Shown here piece after piece: positions 42,431 through 51,320 of a stretch of 60,773 nucleotides of DNA. Under the pieces are notes generated by a model. That model saw nothing but the letters and a program-made list of their open reading frames with translations, ran no database searches and was not told the origin of the DNA. The stretch is from UBA1731 sp964567665 (lineage in GTDB: Bacteria > Verrucomicrobiota > Kiritimatiellia > RFP12 > UBA1067), in assembly GCA_964567665.1 (NCBI GenBank), contig CAZMNN010000011.1, forward strand, positions 1 to 60,773, given 5' to 3'. Positions within the stretch are counted from its first letter, which is position 1, and every line of letters begins with the position of its first letter. Both the position numbers and the translations under genes were made by a program.

Positions 42431-43030
42431 ATGATAGCGTACCTGAATGGAGTGCTGGCGGAGAAATCGCCCGCGAACGTCGTTGTGGAATGTTGCGGCG
42501 TCGGTTATGAGGCGATGATTCCTCTTTCCACGTTCGACCGGCTTCCGGCGACCGGCGGCAAGGTGAAGCTGTTCACAAGCCATGAGGTGCGCGAGGACGG
42601 CGAGATGCTTTTCGGTTTCGCGACGATCGAGGAGCGGGATATGTTCACCAAGGTGAGGGCCATCTCCGGCGTCGGGCCGAAGATTGCGCTCTCCGTTCTT
42701 TCCGGATTCACGGTCGGAGATCTGCAGCTCGCCATATCCCAGGGAGACGTGAAGAGAATCTCAACGGTCAAAGGCATCGGGAAGAAGACGGCGGAGCGCA
42801 TCGTGATCGAGCTGAAGGACAAGGTCAATCCGATTGAGGCTCTTGCAAACTCCTCCGTCGCATCAAGCGGCGCTCAGCGGACAGTGCTGCGTGATGCCAT
42901 GCTTGCGCTGACTGCTCTTGGCTTCACGGACGACAAGGCGAGAAAGATGGTCTCTGACGTGCTTGAGGCCGATCCTCATGTCGCGGATACAGAGACTGTG
43001 ATCAAACGAGCGCTTGGAGGCGGCAAATGA
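42431..43030 (+). CDS. ruvA: Holliday junction branch-migration protein RuvA
   Basis: 199 residues. Domain I (OB fold, about 1-62) starts MIAYLNGVLAEKSPANVVVE, domain II has two helix-hairpin-helix motifs (VRAISGVGPKIALSVLSG and ISTVKGIGKKTAERIVIEL), and the C-terminal domain III (RTVLRDAMLALTALGFTDDKARKMV) is the RuvB-contacting part. It binds four-way junctions and directs RuvB. No ruvB or ruvC lies next to it. GAGG precedes ATG 42431, and the stop overlaps the next start by 4 nt. Confidence 0.96.
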   Translation: MIAYLNGVLAEKSPANVVVECCGVGYEAMIPLSTFDRLPATGGKVKLFTSHEVREDGEMLFGFATIEERDMFTKVRAISGVGPKIALSVLSGFTVGDLQLAISQGDVKRISTVKGIGKKTAERIVIELKDKVNPIEALANSSVASSGAQRTVLRDAMLALTALGFTDDKARKMVSDVLEADPHVADTETVIKRALGGGK

Positions 43031-43821
43031 AGATTCTGATGCTTGGGGACATCAACGGGTCTCCCGGACGCCGGATGGTCAAGGAACACGTCCGGCGGCT
43101 CAGGCAGGAGCTTGGACTTGCCGCAGTGGTGGCGAACGCCGAGAACGCCGCCGCCGGAAACGGATTGACCGCCGCGCTTGCGAACGAAATATTCGAGAGC
43201 GGTGTGGATGCCATAACGCTTGGCGACCACACCTGGGGGCAGAAGACGTTTGCGTCGGAGATAGACCGGCTTCAGAACGTTGTGCGTCCGGCCAACGGCG
43301 GGCCGGGGCAGCCCGGCAAGGGGTGGACGCTCGTCTCTGCGCCGACCTGCCGCTTTGCGCTGATGAACCTCGTCGGACGCACCTTCATGAACCCTGCGGA
43401 CTGTCCGTTCAGGACGGCGGATGCCTGTCTCAACGAGATGCCTAAGGATGTGCCGGTGTTTATCGATTTCCATGCAGAGGCGACAAGCGAGAAGGCTGCG
43501 CTCGGATTCCATCTCGACGGGCGCGTGACGGCCATTGTCGGCACCCACACCCATGTGCAGACATCCGATGCGATACTGCTCCCGAAGGGAACCGCATACC
43601 TCACCGACCTTGGGATGTGCGGCCCGTACGTATCATCGATCGGACGCGACATCAAGCCTGTCATCAAGAAATTTCTAACCGGTATGCCGTCACGTTTCGA
43701 GATTGCGGAAGGTCCGGCCACGCTTGAAGGGGCGGTGATCGAGTTCGATCCGCAGACGAAGCGGGCGACATCGATCGAGACGCTGCGCGTACGCGAACCG
43801 CTTCCGTCCGCACCGCAGTGA
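43027..43821 (+). CDS. YmdB-family metallophosphoesterase
   Basis: 264 residues. It matches the TIGR00282/YmdB group: MLGDINGSPGRRMV at the start, ANAENAAAGNGLT, the ITLGDHTWGQKT motif, IDFHAEATSEK and the metal-binding VGTHTHVQTSD, closing with TDLGMCGPYVSSIG. The group hydrolyses 2',3'- or 3',5'-cyclic nucleotides and in Bacillus influences RNA turnover and biofilm choice. The two-metal site appears complete. Cytoplasmic, with no signal peptide. It is coupled to ruvA by ATGA overlap and abuts the HAD gene. Confidence 0.92.
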   Translation: MKILMLGDINGSPGRRMVKEHVRRLRQELGLAAVVANAENAAAGNGLTAALANEIFESGVDAITLGDHTWGQKTFASEIDRLQNVVRPANGGPGQPGKGWTLVSAPTCRFALMNLVGRTFMNPADCPFRTADACLNEMPKDVPVFIDFHAEATSEKAALGFHLDGRVTAIVGTHTHVQTSDAILLPKGTAYLTDLGMCGPYVSSIGRDIKPVIKKFLTGMPSRFEIAEGPATLEGAVIEFDPQTKRATSIETLRVREPLPSAPQ

Positions 43822-43850
43822 TGGACGCCGGACCGGACAAAGGTTTGCGA

Positions 43851-44729
43851 ATGATGAAGAAGGACATACGGATAGTTGCGCTTGACCTTGACGGGACGCT
43901 GCTTGATTCGCAGAAGCGTCTCAGCGACGTCAACCGCATGGCGCTTGAAAAGGCGGCGGCGAACGGAATGCACATCGTTCCTACAACCGGCCGCTTCTTC
44001 GGCATGATGCCGCAGGCTGTGCGCGATCTGCCGTTTGTGCGCTATGCGATCACGATAAACGGAGCGCAGGTCTATGACCGCGAGACGGACGCCGCGATTG
44101 TCCGCGAGGAGATCCCGCTTGATGTTGCGCTTCGCCTGATGCGTCTGCTTGATCGCCACGATGTGATATACGACTGCTACCGCTCGAACTGGGGCTGGAT
44201 GACGGAATCGCTGCAGAGCAAAGCCGCCGCATATGCGACGGATGCGCACTATCTGAAGATGATACGGGAGTTCAGGAGGCCTGTTCCGGATCTGAAGTCC
44301 CATCTCGCCGCAACGTCGTCGGAAGGCGATGTGCAGAAGGTCATGCTCTTCACCCGCAACACTCCGGAGGGCGGGCATGAAGCCGAGGCGATTCGCGCAG
44401 AGGTTGAGGCGGAGTTTCCCGGATTGAAGATCACCGCATCGACGTGGAACAATCTCGAATTCAACATATCTACGGCAAACAAGGGGAATTCGCTTCGTCG
44501 CTTTGCGGAGTTCCTTGGGCTTACGCTTGACAACTGCATGGCTTTCGGCGATGGGTTGAACGATCTTTCGATGATAGAGGCGGCAGGGACGGGTGTTGCG
44601 ATGTCAAATGCGCATCCGCAGGTGCTTGCGGCGGCGGATGCCGTCACGGCGTCGAACGATGAGGACGGCGTCGCGAAGGAGCTTCTCAAGTATGTGGAAC
44701 GGCAAACCTCAGCTGCGGGAGGCAAATGA
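43851..44729 (+). CDS. Cof-type HAD-IIB sugar/nucleotide phosphatase
   Basis: 292 residues from ATG 43851, chosen because AAAGG lies 8 nt upstream; an ATG at 43821 overlapping the previous stop would add 10 residues. HAD motif I is ALDLDGTLLDS with both catalytic Asp residues, motif II is PTTGRFFG, motif III the Lys in TANKGNSLRRF, and motif IV AFGDGLNDLSMIEAAG. The type IIB cap lies between motifs II and III. Members dephosphorylate sugar phosphates or phosphorylated vitamins, including PLP and FMN precursors; the target here is unknown. The stop overlaps the next gene by 4 nt. Confidence 0.93.
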   Translation: MMKKDIRIVALDLDGTLLDSQKRLSDVNRMALEKAAANGMHIVPTTGRFFGMMPQAVRDLPFVRYAITINGAQVYDRETDAAIVREEIPLDVALRLMRLLDRHDVIYDCYRSNWGWMTESLQSKAAAYATDAHYLKMIREFRRPVPDLKSHLAATSSEGDVQKVMLFTRNTPEGGHEAEAIRAEVEAEFPGLKITASTWNNLEFNISTANKGNSLRRFAEFLGLTLDNCMAFGDGLNDLSMIEAAGTGVAMSNAHPQVLAAADAVTASNDEDGVAKELLKYVERQTSAAGGK

Positions 44730-46249
44730 GACGGTTTTGGAACATCGTTGCCGGACACGCCCCGGCGCTGCTTGCCGCGTTTGTCGCGGTGTGCGTCGCG
44801 GTGCTTGCCGTATGGTGGGGGGCTTTGAACCAGGATGAAGGGTGGTATCTCTACGCTGCGCGTCTTGTCGGTGATGGACAGCTGCCGTACCGGGACTTCT
44901 TCTTTACGCAGGGGCCGGTGCTTCCGTTCCTATATTCGGCGATGCCGATACATGGTCTGCTGTCCGGGCGTCTCGTCACGGCGGGCATTTCACTTGTCGC
45001 CACGCTGATGGCGATGGCGTTCGCACGTGGGCTTGTCCAGCCGAATCGGCGCGGCGCCGTAGGCCTTACGGTGTTTGCGCTTCTCGCCTGCAACCTGTAC
45101 CATGCATACTTCACCGCCATACCGAAGACGTATGCGGTGGGAGCGCTTTTTGTGATGGGTGGCTTCCTTCTTCTTTCCCGTGGATGGAACTTTCTTGCGG
45201 CGATGTCGTTTGCGTTCGCCAGCGGTACGCGCATATCTCTGGTGCTCCTGCTTGGCGTGGTCGGCGTTTGGCTTTTGATTACGCGCTTCCGCCGTTTAGA
45301 CTGGCTGTGGTTCGGAATCGGCGGTGTGCTGGGGCTTTTCCTCGTGTACGGTCTGTTTGCGTTTGATGAAAGGTCTTTGAACGGATTGCTGGCGGCGCAG
45401 TCGTACCATGCCGGACGCGGAGGTTTTGACGCCTTCTTTGCCGTCGGCTCGGTCAGCCGTCTTGCTCGCGGTTATCTCGCGCTCGGTGCTGTCATGTTTG
45501 CCGCCATTTGTTTTCGTGCGATTCGTCGCACTGCCGCCGAGACTTCGCCGATTCCGTACGCCAGGGACTTGATGTGGATGGCGGGTCTCGGTTTCGCCGC
45601 CGTGTTTATGCTCCAGATGTGTGCGCCGTTCCCGTATGACGACTACGCCGTGCCAATCATGCCGATACTGGCGGTCTTGATATCGGTGTGGTTCGTAAAC
45701 GGCGCATCGGAGATGCCGAACGCCGTCCGCTGGTTCCCGGTTCTTGTCTCCGGGATGTGTGCATTCGCTTCGCCGCTCATGCAGGACTGGATGACAAACG
45801 GACAGGATCGCTTCTGGCCCAAGAAGAAGTGCGCAAGCGAGCTGTCGCAGATCCGTTCGGTCGCCAAGACCATGGAGGCGCTCGACCCCGGCGGAGCGAT
45901 GCTGCTTACGCAGGATCTTTACATAGCGGTTGAGATGGGCCGCAAGGTGCCGCACGGACTTGAGATGGGCCCGTTTTCGTACTTCCCCGACCTGTCAACA
46001 GAAGATGCTTCCGCAATCCATGTGGTGAACGGCGAGTTGATGGAGAAATTGCTCAAGTCCGCGCCTTGCCGCCTTGCCGCAGTTTCCGGGTACGGCTTTG
46101 CGATTGAGTCGCCAAAGGGGACGGAGGCACCAAAGGATAGTCAGCGGCGGTATCTGAATCTGCTCGAAGAAAAATACGGAAACGTATTGCGCATCGACGA
46201 TTTCGGCCAGAACCACACCACCCTGCGGGTCTTCCGGCGGAAGCCCTGA
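44726..46249 (+). CDS. Polytopic membrane glycosyltransferase, GT39/ArnT-like (GT-C)
   Basis: 507 residues. About ten hydrophobic segments, starting at APALLAAFVAVCVAVLAVWWG and ending near AVRWFPVLVSGMCAFAS, followed by a soluble C-terminal domain of about 140 residues. The first loop carries NQDEGWYLYAARLVGDGQLPYRDFFFTQGP, whose acidic pair is the usual catalytic site of GT-C enzymes. Such proteins transfer a sugar from a polyprenyl-phosphate carrier on the outer face of the inner membrane to a lipid, protein or polysaccharide. Donor and acceptor are unknown. It is translationally coupled to the HAD gene (ATGA) and ends the long run that began at 38036. Confidence 0.8.
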   Translation: MRRFWNIVAGHAPALLAAFVAVCVAVLAVWWGALNQDEGWYLYAARLVGDGQLPYRDFFFTQGPVLPFLYSAMPIHGLLSGRLVTAGISLVATLMAMAFARGLVQPNRRGAVGLTVFALLACNLYHAYFTAIPKTYAVGALFVMGGFLLLSRGWNFLAAMSFAFASGTRISLVLLLGVVGVWLLITRFRRLDWLWFGIGGVLGLFLVYGLFAFDERSLNGLLAAQSYHAGRGGFDAFFAVGSVSRLARGYLALGAVMFAAICFRAIRRTAAETSPIPYARDLMWMAGLGFAAVFMLQMCAPFPYDDYAVPIMPILAVLISVWFVNGASEMPNAVRWFPVLVSGMCAFASPLMQDWMTNGQDRFWPKKKCASELSQIRSVAKTMEALDPGGAMLLTQDLYIAVEMGRKVPHGLEMGPFSYFPDLSTEDASAIHVVNGELMEKLLKSAPCRLAAVSGYGFAIESPKGTEAPKDSQRRYLNLLEEKYGNVLRIDDFGQNHTTLRVFRRKP

Positions 46250-46309
46250 CAGGATGGATGTTTTTTTTTCATGAAAACAGTTCCGCTTCACTGAAATCCA
46301 CCCGCAAAC

Positions 46310-47299
46310 ATGAAAAAGAATTTAGTCAACTGTGCGGTTGTGGAAGCCGCCGACGGAATCTATGCCAGCGAAGCCGATGCCTTTCTTGCGGCGCGTGATG
46401 TGCGTGTGCAGGCGCGTCAGATCGCCGCCATCCGCAAGGCGACGGAAGGGGTGGCGGATGAGCTTGTCGCGGTGCGGGCGGCACGGAATTCGTTTGCGCC
46501 GCTTCCGGATGGCGTAGTGGCCGAAATGGTTTCTCCGACGATGCGACTGTACCGTCCTGCTGTGTCCCCATACGGATTGCCGCTTCTCATCTATCTGCAT
46601 GGCGGCGGATGGGTGATCGGAAGCATTGCAAGCTGTTCTGCGTATTGCGGTGCACTGGCGGCGAAGGGCATTGCCGTGCTTGCCGTCGACTATCCGCTTG
46701 CGCCGGAACATCCGTTCCCGTGTGCGTTAGACGCAGTGTGCGCAGCATACCGGGAAGCAGTCCGCAATCCGGAGAGGTATGGATGCGATCCGGAATGTGT
46801 CTCGATAGGAGGCGATTCGTCTGGCGGAAATCTTGCTGTCGCTGCCGCATTCGTCTTGAAGCGGGACGGACTGTCGCCACATTCGCTTGTTCTGCATTAT
46901 CCTGTCACAGAGGCACGGGCGGATGGTTCGGAATCATGGCGGAATTTTGCGACAGGCTGCGGCATGGACGCTTCATTCATGGATGTGTGCAATGCTGCAT
47001 ATCTTGACGGGCGCGATTTTGCCGATCCGCTCATATCGCCGATGTACGCCACTGACGGGCAATTGCGCAGTCTGCCGCCCGTTCATATTCTCGGCGCCGA
47101 TCGCGATATCCTGCGCGATCAGGGAATCCGTTTTGCCGAACGGCTGAAGTCGTGCGGATGCCACGTACGCTACGAGCTTCTCCACGGCAGCACCCATCTT
47201 TTCGTGACGGTGCCTGGTCAGCCGTCGGCATTCCGCCGAGCGGTGGATTTTGCCGCTGAGGCTGTCAACGGCTGCCGTCGGGCGGCAGATGTTTTGTGA
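46310..47299 (+). CDS. Alpha/beta hydrolase, hormone-sensitive-lipase family
   Basis: 329 residues, no signal peptide. The HSL/type IV esterase motifs are complete: oxyanion-hole HGGGWVIGS, nucleophile elbow GGDSSGGNLAVA, Asp in LGADRDILRDQG and His in HGSTHLFVT. It hydrolyses short-chain esters, probably in the cytoplasm. No Shine-Dalgarno is visible before ATG 46310 and no clear -10 box either; a T9 run lies 40 nt upstream. It is the last plus-strand gene before the convergent phosphoesterase gene, and a perfect 11-bp hairpin separates the two. Confidence 0.88.
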   Translation: MKKNLVNCAVVEAADGIYASEADAFLAARDVRVQARQIAAIRKATEGVADELVAVRAARNSFAPLPDGVVAEMVSPTMRLYRPAVSPYGLPLLIYLHGGGWVIGSIASCSAYCGALAAKGIAVLAVDYPLAPEHPFPCALDAVCAAYREAVRNPERYGCDPECVSIGGDSSGGNLAVAAAFVLKRDGLSPHSLVLHYPVTEARADGSESWRNFATGCGMDASFMDVCNAAYLDGRDFADPLISPMYATDGQLRSLPPVHILGADRDILRDQGIRFAERLKSCGCHVRYELLHGSTHLFVTVPGQPSAFRRAVDFAAEAVNGCRRAADVL

Positions 47300-47354
47300 T
47301 TCGCGCAGATCAATCCAAGTTGGCGAATTGAGGATTGCCGCTCCTCATAGAAGG

Positions 47355-47382
47355 CCGTTCCGGTTGCGTGTAACCGGAACGG
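47355..47382. terminator. Perfect inverted repeat between convergent genes
   Basis: CCGTTCCGGTT and AACCGGAACGG form an 11-bp perfect stem around GCGTGT, in the 101-nt gap between the two converging stop codons. It can fold on either strand. There is no T-run, so it would act through stem stability or Rho. Confidence 0.6.
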
Positions 47383-47400
47383 TGTGATGCCATCGGACGT

Positions 47401-48882
47401 TCAGCCGACCATCCAGTCCGACAGGATGGGGCGACCCAACGCGCCGAAGCAGTTTGCGGGACGGACGGCGAACCGGAAAGTGCGGCCGCGCGCGATAGGC
47501 TCGCGTCCGTTGCCGCGTGGCAGTTCGTCCGCCGCAAACACGCACGTTGCCGTCGGCTCGTCCTTTTCCGCGCCACGGTAGAAGCCTGGCGAATAGACGC
47601 GCTTGACCATCCATGTCTTCTCGAAGTCGCACTCCTTTGCCTCGACCGTGACCTCGTAGTCGAAAGGCCGCACAGCCTTGTCCGTATGGTCTGCGGCGGC
47701 GATGTTCGGGAAGGAGACAGTGACCTGTACGACATCCTTGCCGAGACGGGACTTGCCCTTGCCGCGTGTCACGGTGACGGCGGCATCGGGTGCGAACTGC
47801 GGAACGGCCGCGTGTGGGGCGCGGTTTGCGAAGGGAAGCGCAGTCCGGTCTACGCCGTCAGGGATCAGGGGGATGATCCAATCAGCACCGAGAGGGAGGT
47901 CGTTGAGGGCGTCGCGCCGTTCGAGGACGATGCGGTCATCATAGACGGTCATGAAGAGGGCGTTTTGTCCGTCCTCGCAGGACAGGGCGGGCATCTGCTC
48001 GCGGCCGCTGTCCGGTACGCCAAAGATGCGGGAGTTTTCGCGTCCGCCAAATGGTATCAGATAGCGTAGCGACGCTGTGCCGACGCTTGTGAACGCACCC
48101 TGCCAGATTGTGCGCTCGTCACGCAGGGGCGTGTGGGAATGTCCGGAGAACGCAACGCAGTTCGGAAACTTCGCCAGCGCGGCGGTCGTGTAGCCAGGAT
48201 CCTGCCCCCATGTCCACGGGGCGCTGCACGTGGCTCTCGGATGCATGTGCTGCGTGTAGAAGAATGGCTTTGCTCCAAGGAGTTCGTGCCTGTGCGCCTG
48301 AAGGAAATCGTCGACCGCAGTCTTCGAGTAGCATCCGCCGCCGGAACCTGACAGCGGATGGTGACAGCCCACGAACTTGTAGCCTTTGACGTCCTTGATC
48401 CAGATGGGGGCGTAGTCCTCGCGGAAGATGCGTTTCCATATGCCAGCCACGTCGTGCGCAATCGTGCGTGATGACTTTGCGTCGATGTTCGGATGGATCT
48501 TTCGTACGTATGGGTACTGCCATGCCTCGACATCGTGGTTTCCGTATACGAACAGCTTCTCCACGTGCCGTCCGTCGGGTGCCTTGTCGCCGGGGAAGAC
48601 CTCGTACCACGTCTCTGCAACAGATTCGAGTTGATCCACGAAGCCGTAGTCCGCCATGTCGCCCGCAATCATTACGCCATCTGCGCCATGGTCTCGAAAC
48701 CATGTGAACGCACGGCGGATGTTGGAGGTGGAATCCGGTGTCGTGATGTGGACATCCGACACGATGCCGATCTTAAGGCGGGCTTGACCGTTGGATGCGG
48801 CTCCTTTCGCCGCGCCGCCGAATCCGGTTGCGGCCATGAATGCGCTGCCCAGTTTTACGAAACCTCTTCGCGATGTCGCCAT
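47401..48882 (-). CDS. Tat-exported calcineurin-like metallophosphoesterase
   Basis: 493 residues. The N-terminus has a twin-arginine motif (SRRGFVKLG) and a short hydrophobic stretch. The phosphoesterase domain (about 35-290) shows the metal-binding series: IVSDVHIT, MIAGDMADYG, VYGNHDVEAW, FVGCHHPL and FSGHSHTP. The C-terminal third is beta-rich (VTVTRGKGKSRLGKDVVQVTVSF) and may be Ig-like. Members cleave phosphomonoesters or diesters; the periplasmic substrate is unknown. AAGGAG lies 6 nt before ATG 48882, and TTGCGG-17-TAAAAT lies about 50 nt upstream. It stands alone on the minus strand. Confidence 0.87.
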   Translation of the reverse strand: MATSRRGFVKLGSAFMAATGFGGAAKGAASNGQARLKIGIVSDVHITTPDSTSNIRRAFTWFRDHGADGVMIAGDMADYGFVDQLESVAETWYEVFPGDKAPDGRHVEKLFVYGNHDVEAWQYPYVRKIHPNIDAKSSRTIAHDVAGIWKRIFREDYAPIWIKDVKGYKFVGCHHPLSGSGGGCYSKTAVDDFLQAHRHELLGAKPFFYTQHMHPRATCSAPWTWGQDPGYTTAALAKFPNCVAFSGHSHTPLRDERTIWQGAFTSVGTASLRYLIPFGGRENSRIFGVPDSGREQMPALSCEDGQNALFMTVYDDRIVLERRDALNDLPLGADWIIPLIPDGVDRTALPFANRAPHAAVPQFAPDAAVTVTRGKGKSRLGKDVVQVTVSFPNIAAADHTDKAVRPFDYEVTVEAKECDFEKTWMVKRVYSPGFYRGAEKDEPTATCVFAADELPRGNGREPIARGRTFRFAVRPANCFGALGRPILSDWMVG

Positions 48883-48934
48883 GTTTGCTCCTTGCTCCTG
48901 TTGAGTTCATGCTTTCGGAAAAAATAATTGCCCC

Positions 48935-48963
48935 ATTTTACACCATCAATGCGTTTCCCGCAA
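48935..48963 (-). promoter_or_regulatory. Promoter of the phosphoesterase gene
   Basis: Read on the minus strand: TTGCGG, a spacer of exactly 17 nt, and TAAAAT preceded by TG. It leaves a leader of about 45 nt with AAGGAG before ATG 48882. Confidence 0.5.
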
Positions 48964-48983
48964 CAATTCACCCGACATCCTGG

Positions 48984-49008
48984 CCGCCATCTGCAATGTT
49001 GATGGCGG
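48984..49008. repeat. Perfect inverted repeat in the divergent intergenic region
   Basis: CCGCCATC and GATGGCGG form a perfect 8-bp stem around TGCAATGTT. CTGCAATGTT recurs at 49041-49050, outside any gene. The hairpin lies in the 320-nt gap between the phosphoesterase promoter and the small lipoprotein gene; its role is unknown. Confidence 0.45.
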
Positions 49009-49090
49009 ACGTGGCAAAGACAATGGAGCGTTGGCGAATTCCTGCAATGTTCATGTCGGTGTGTGTGGTGGGAGGGTGAGGGGGGAGGCA

Positions 49091-49202
49091 TTGACAATAA
49101 AAAAAAAATGATATCTTAATTGACATTTGAGGTGTAATGTCTCTTGTGTCTGACTGGAGATGTCAACCGAGACATGAACTGTAAACAAAGGAGTTGAAAA
49201 TC
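49091..49202 (+). promoter_or_regulatory. A+T-rich upstream region of the lipoprotein gene, with paired GACAT repeats
   Basis: TTGACA occurs at 49091 and 49120, around an A10 run, but neither has an obvious -10 at 17 nt. Two inverted repeats follow: GACATT...AATGTC (49122-49141, 8-nt loop) and ATGTC...GACAT (49160-49175, 6-nt loop), their centres about 36 nt apart. They could be operator half-sites. AAAGGAG lies 9 nt before ATG 49203. No other gene is visible between 48883 and 49202. Confidence 0.4.
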
Positions 49203-49697
49203 ATGAAACTGATGATGATGGTCGCCGGTGCGGCCTTGCTGATGGCGGGATGCAGCACGTCCTACCATGTCGAACGTGATACGCAACTTGCGCCGACGAT
49301 GACGGATGGAAGCTGCAATCCGTACTATATCGACTACTCGATCAGGAACGAGCGCGTGAAGGGGACGGGAACAGCCTCATGCTGGTTCTGGATTTTCGCC
49401 TCTTCCGATGGCCGGTCCGCACCCGTGCCTTCGACTGATGTCAACTGGAGCATCCATGCAGCCAAGGCATCGGCCACATACGATGCGCTGGAGAACTCGA
49501 AGGCGGATGCACTCATGGGTACGCTTTACCGCTACAAGGTGAGCGACTACTTCTTCTACAAGGAGGTCGAATGCGAAGCCACCGGCTTCCCGGCGAACAT
49601 GAAGAGCGTGAACATGATTCAAGATAAGCCGGTCGTTCTTCCCAAGGATGTTCAGGTGATTCGCATTAATCCGTGGGAGACGTTAACAAGCGACTAA
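49203..49697 (+). CDS. Small lipoprotein of unknown function
   Basis: 164 residues. The signal peptide MKLMMMVAGAALLMAGC has a good lipobox (LMAGC), so Cys17 would be lipidated. The mature protein is small and has an aromatic-rich core (TASCWFWIFASSDG, YRYKVSDYFFYKEVEC) with three further Cys residues. ADALMGTLYRYK resembles phrases in small lipoproteins of trafficking or stress systems, but I do not recognise a family. The start is set by AAAGGAG at 9 nt. It lies in an A+T-richer patch with an elaborate upstream region and just before the long repeat protein. Confidence 0.78.
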   Translation: MKLMMMVAGAALLMAGCSTSYHVERDTQLAPTMTDGSCNPYYIDYSIRNERVKGTGTASCWFWIFASSDGRSAPVPSTDVNWSIHAAKASATYDALENSKADALMGTLYRYKVSDYFFYKEVECEATGFPANMKSVNMIQDKPVVLPKDVQVIRINPWETLTSD

Positions 49698-49766
49698 GGC
49701 AAGCCTGCTGGAATTTCGGCGAAGCGGCGTCCCTGGTTCCGCTGGCTCGACAACAATGAAAGAGGA

Positions 49767-49775
49767 TGCTACAAT
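49767..49775 (+). promoter_or_regulatory. Extended -10 box of the repeat-protein gene
   Basis: TGCTACAAT, 54 nt upstream of ATG 49830. The preceding 70 nt after the lipoprotein stop show no strong hairpin. Confidence 0.5.
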
Positions 49776-49829
49776 TCCAGTCATTGGAAAGTTAAGAATG
49801 GGAAAGCGAAAAATACGGAGAATACAGGA

Positions 49830-51320
49830 ATGAAACTGATGAATGGACAACTTTGGAAACATATATCGACAACAGCAATCGGTTTGTTCGTGCTGTGTCA
49901 TGCGGCAATGGCGGAGATTGAGCTTGGAGGCATCTACGAGTGCTATATGCTCAACGACGATCGCGTAATCTGTTCGCAACCCTTGAACGAGGGGTTTGAG
50001 TTCAGTTCAAGCTACATAGCTATTCCCGTGTGTGGTGTGTCATCAGGTGCCACGATTACTCCAGTCGTCACTCCGGGTACGCTGTCTGGCGTGACAGGTC
50101 TTAAGGTCTGGACGGACAGGCAGATGGTGGACTACTTTCTTGCGGACTGGAACAAGGGCAACGACTTGGTGGACTATGAATGGCATTCCGGTGACGATGG
50201 AGACGAGGTGCTCTGGTACGAGACATCCCGATGCAGCTACGAAATCGAGGGTGGAATTTGGGATTCTGATAAAATAGGAAACCGGAAAGTGACACCGCGT
50301 ACAGACCGCAGATGGATCCTGTTCAAGGGCAAGATTTCCAAAGGCGAGTGGGGTGGCATGAAGACGTTCACGGTGGGCATCAAGGGGACGGGCATTAGCC
50401 GAAAATATGCCGCTTATTCAACCGTGAACGGCACGCTTGGCATACGCCCCAGTGACTTTTTCAACCGCGTAACCGTTTCGGGATACGACACAAAGTACGA
50501 CTTTTCACTTGAGCCATGCGATGCAGCCGTCTCCGTCAGCCGTGAATATGCCGGTTGCGAGATTTGGATTGACGAAAATTACTCGGCACCTTTAAGTTTC
50601 CATATTCCGGAAGCCGGGACGCTTGTCTTACGAGGGGCAGATGCATATCTCTTGGATTATTTTGAAGTAAGTGGTGGACCTTCTCTCTCCAAAACGGAGG
50701 TCGATCCCAATAATGAAGAGGAGTCCCTTAAGAAATTCGGGGGAGATTCCTGGACGACTGAAACGCGATGGAAATTTGGCGGACGGGCCACCCTTAAGCC
50801 GGAATTTGGCTTCGTATATTTCACGCAGTTGCTGTTCTTTCCTGCCAACGTAAAATCCGTCGCCATCGTGTCCCTGCAGGCCGACTATGACAAGGATCAC
50901 GGTGTCTCCGTTCTTCGCGGATATGTGAAGGGGTCTGGCACATTCAAGGCCGGGGAGACGGCAAGGCTCACGGCCGTATCGGGCGGCGCTTCGTTCAAGG
51001 GATGGGAAGTCGTCTACGGCGCATTGCCATCCGGAGTAGACCTTACGAAGCCGACGCTGTCGTTCACTGTTCCGGAATCCATGTGCGGAACGGCGGACGA
51101 GCAAAAGCAAGTCACCGTTCGCGCCGTCTGGGATGACAAGCTGAAACCGTCATCGGTCGGCATCTATGGTAGCTATAACGCTGAAATGGGCAAGGTGACC
51201 GGTGCCGGCACATTCGCACCCGGCAAAAGACAACGCTCAAGGCGAAGGCGAACAGGGGATTCGTATTCGCGGGATGGTATGCGGACGCACGGTTCAATAC
51301 GCCGCTCGTTGGTGACGTAG
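49830..51320 (+). CDS. Large exported repeat protein, N-terminal part (frame lost at about 51225)
   Basis: The frame runs 496 residues, but homology to itself shows that only about 466 are genuine. Signal peptide to about residue 28 (STTAIGLFVLCHAAMA). Residues 30-350 are beta-rich without a recognised family. At about 365-440 there is a divergent beta-repeat (VLRGYVKGSGTFKAGE...LTAVSGG), and a second begins GKVTGAGTFAPGK. There the frame turns into Arg-rich nonsense (RQRSRRRRTG), while the -1 frame continues KTTLKAKANRGFVFAGWYADA, matching the intact repeat later on. One A appears missing from AAAA at 51225-51228. The full protein would be about 1183 residues and probably lies on the cell surface. 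Confidence 0.72.
   Translation: MKLMNGQLWKHISTTAIGLFVLCHAAMAEIELGGIYECYMLNDDRVICSQPLNEGFEFSSSYIAIPVCGVSSGATITPVVTPGTLSGVTGLKVWTDRQMVDYFLADWNKGNDLVDYEWHSGDDGDEVLWYETSRCSYEIEGGIWDSDKIGNRKVTPRTDRRWILFKGKISKGEWGGMKTFTVGIKGTGISRKYAAYSTVNGTLGIRPSDFFNRVTVSGYDTKYDFSLEPCDAAVSVSREYAGCEIWIDENYSAPLSFHIPEAGTLVLRGADAYLLDYFEVSGGPSLSKTEVDPNNEEESLKKFGGDSWTTETRWKFGGRATLKPEFGFVYFTQLLFFPANVKSVAIVSLQADYDKDHGVSVLRGYVKGSGTFKAGETARLTAVSGGASFKGWEVVYGALPSGVDLTKPTLSFTVPESMCGTADEQKQVTVRAVWDDKLKPSSVGIYGSYNAEMGKVTGAGTFAPGKRQRSRRRRTGDSYSRDGMRTHGSIRRSLVT

Noticed and set aside
46233..46270. Terminator after the GT39-like gene (hairpin CTTCCGGCGGAAG followed by T9)
   Set aside because: The T-run is about 14 nt away from the stem and the stem lies inside the coding end, so it does not have the geometry of an intrinsic terminator.
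51218..51240. Programmed -1 frameshift in the repeat-protein gene
   Set aside because: The site C-AAA-AGA is not a strong slippery heptamer and no clear downstream pseudoknot is seen; the paralogous repeat has one more A, so base loss is the simpler explanation.
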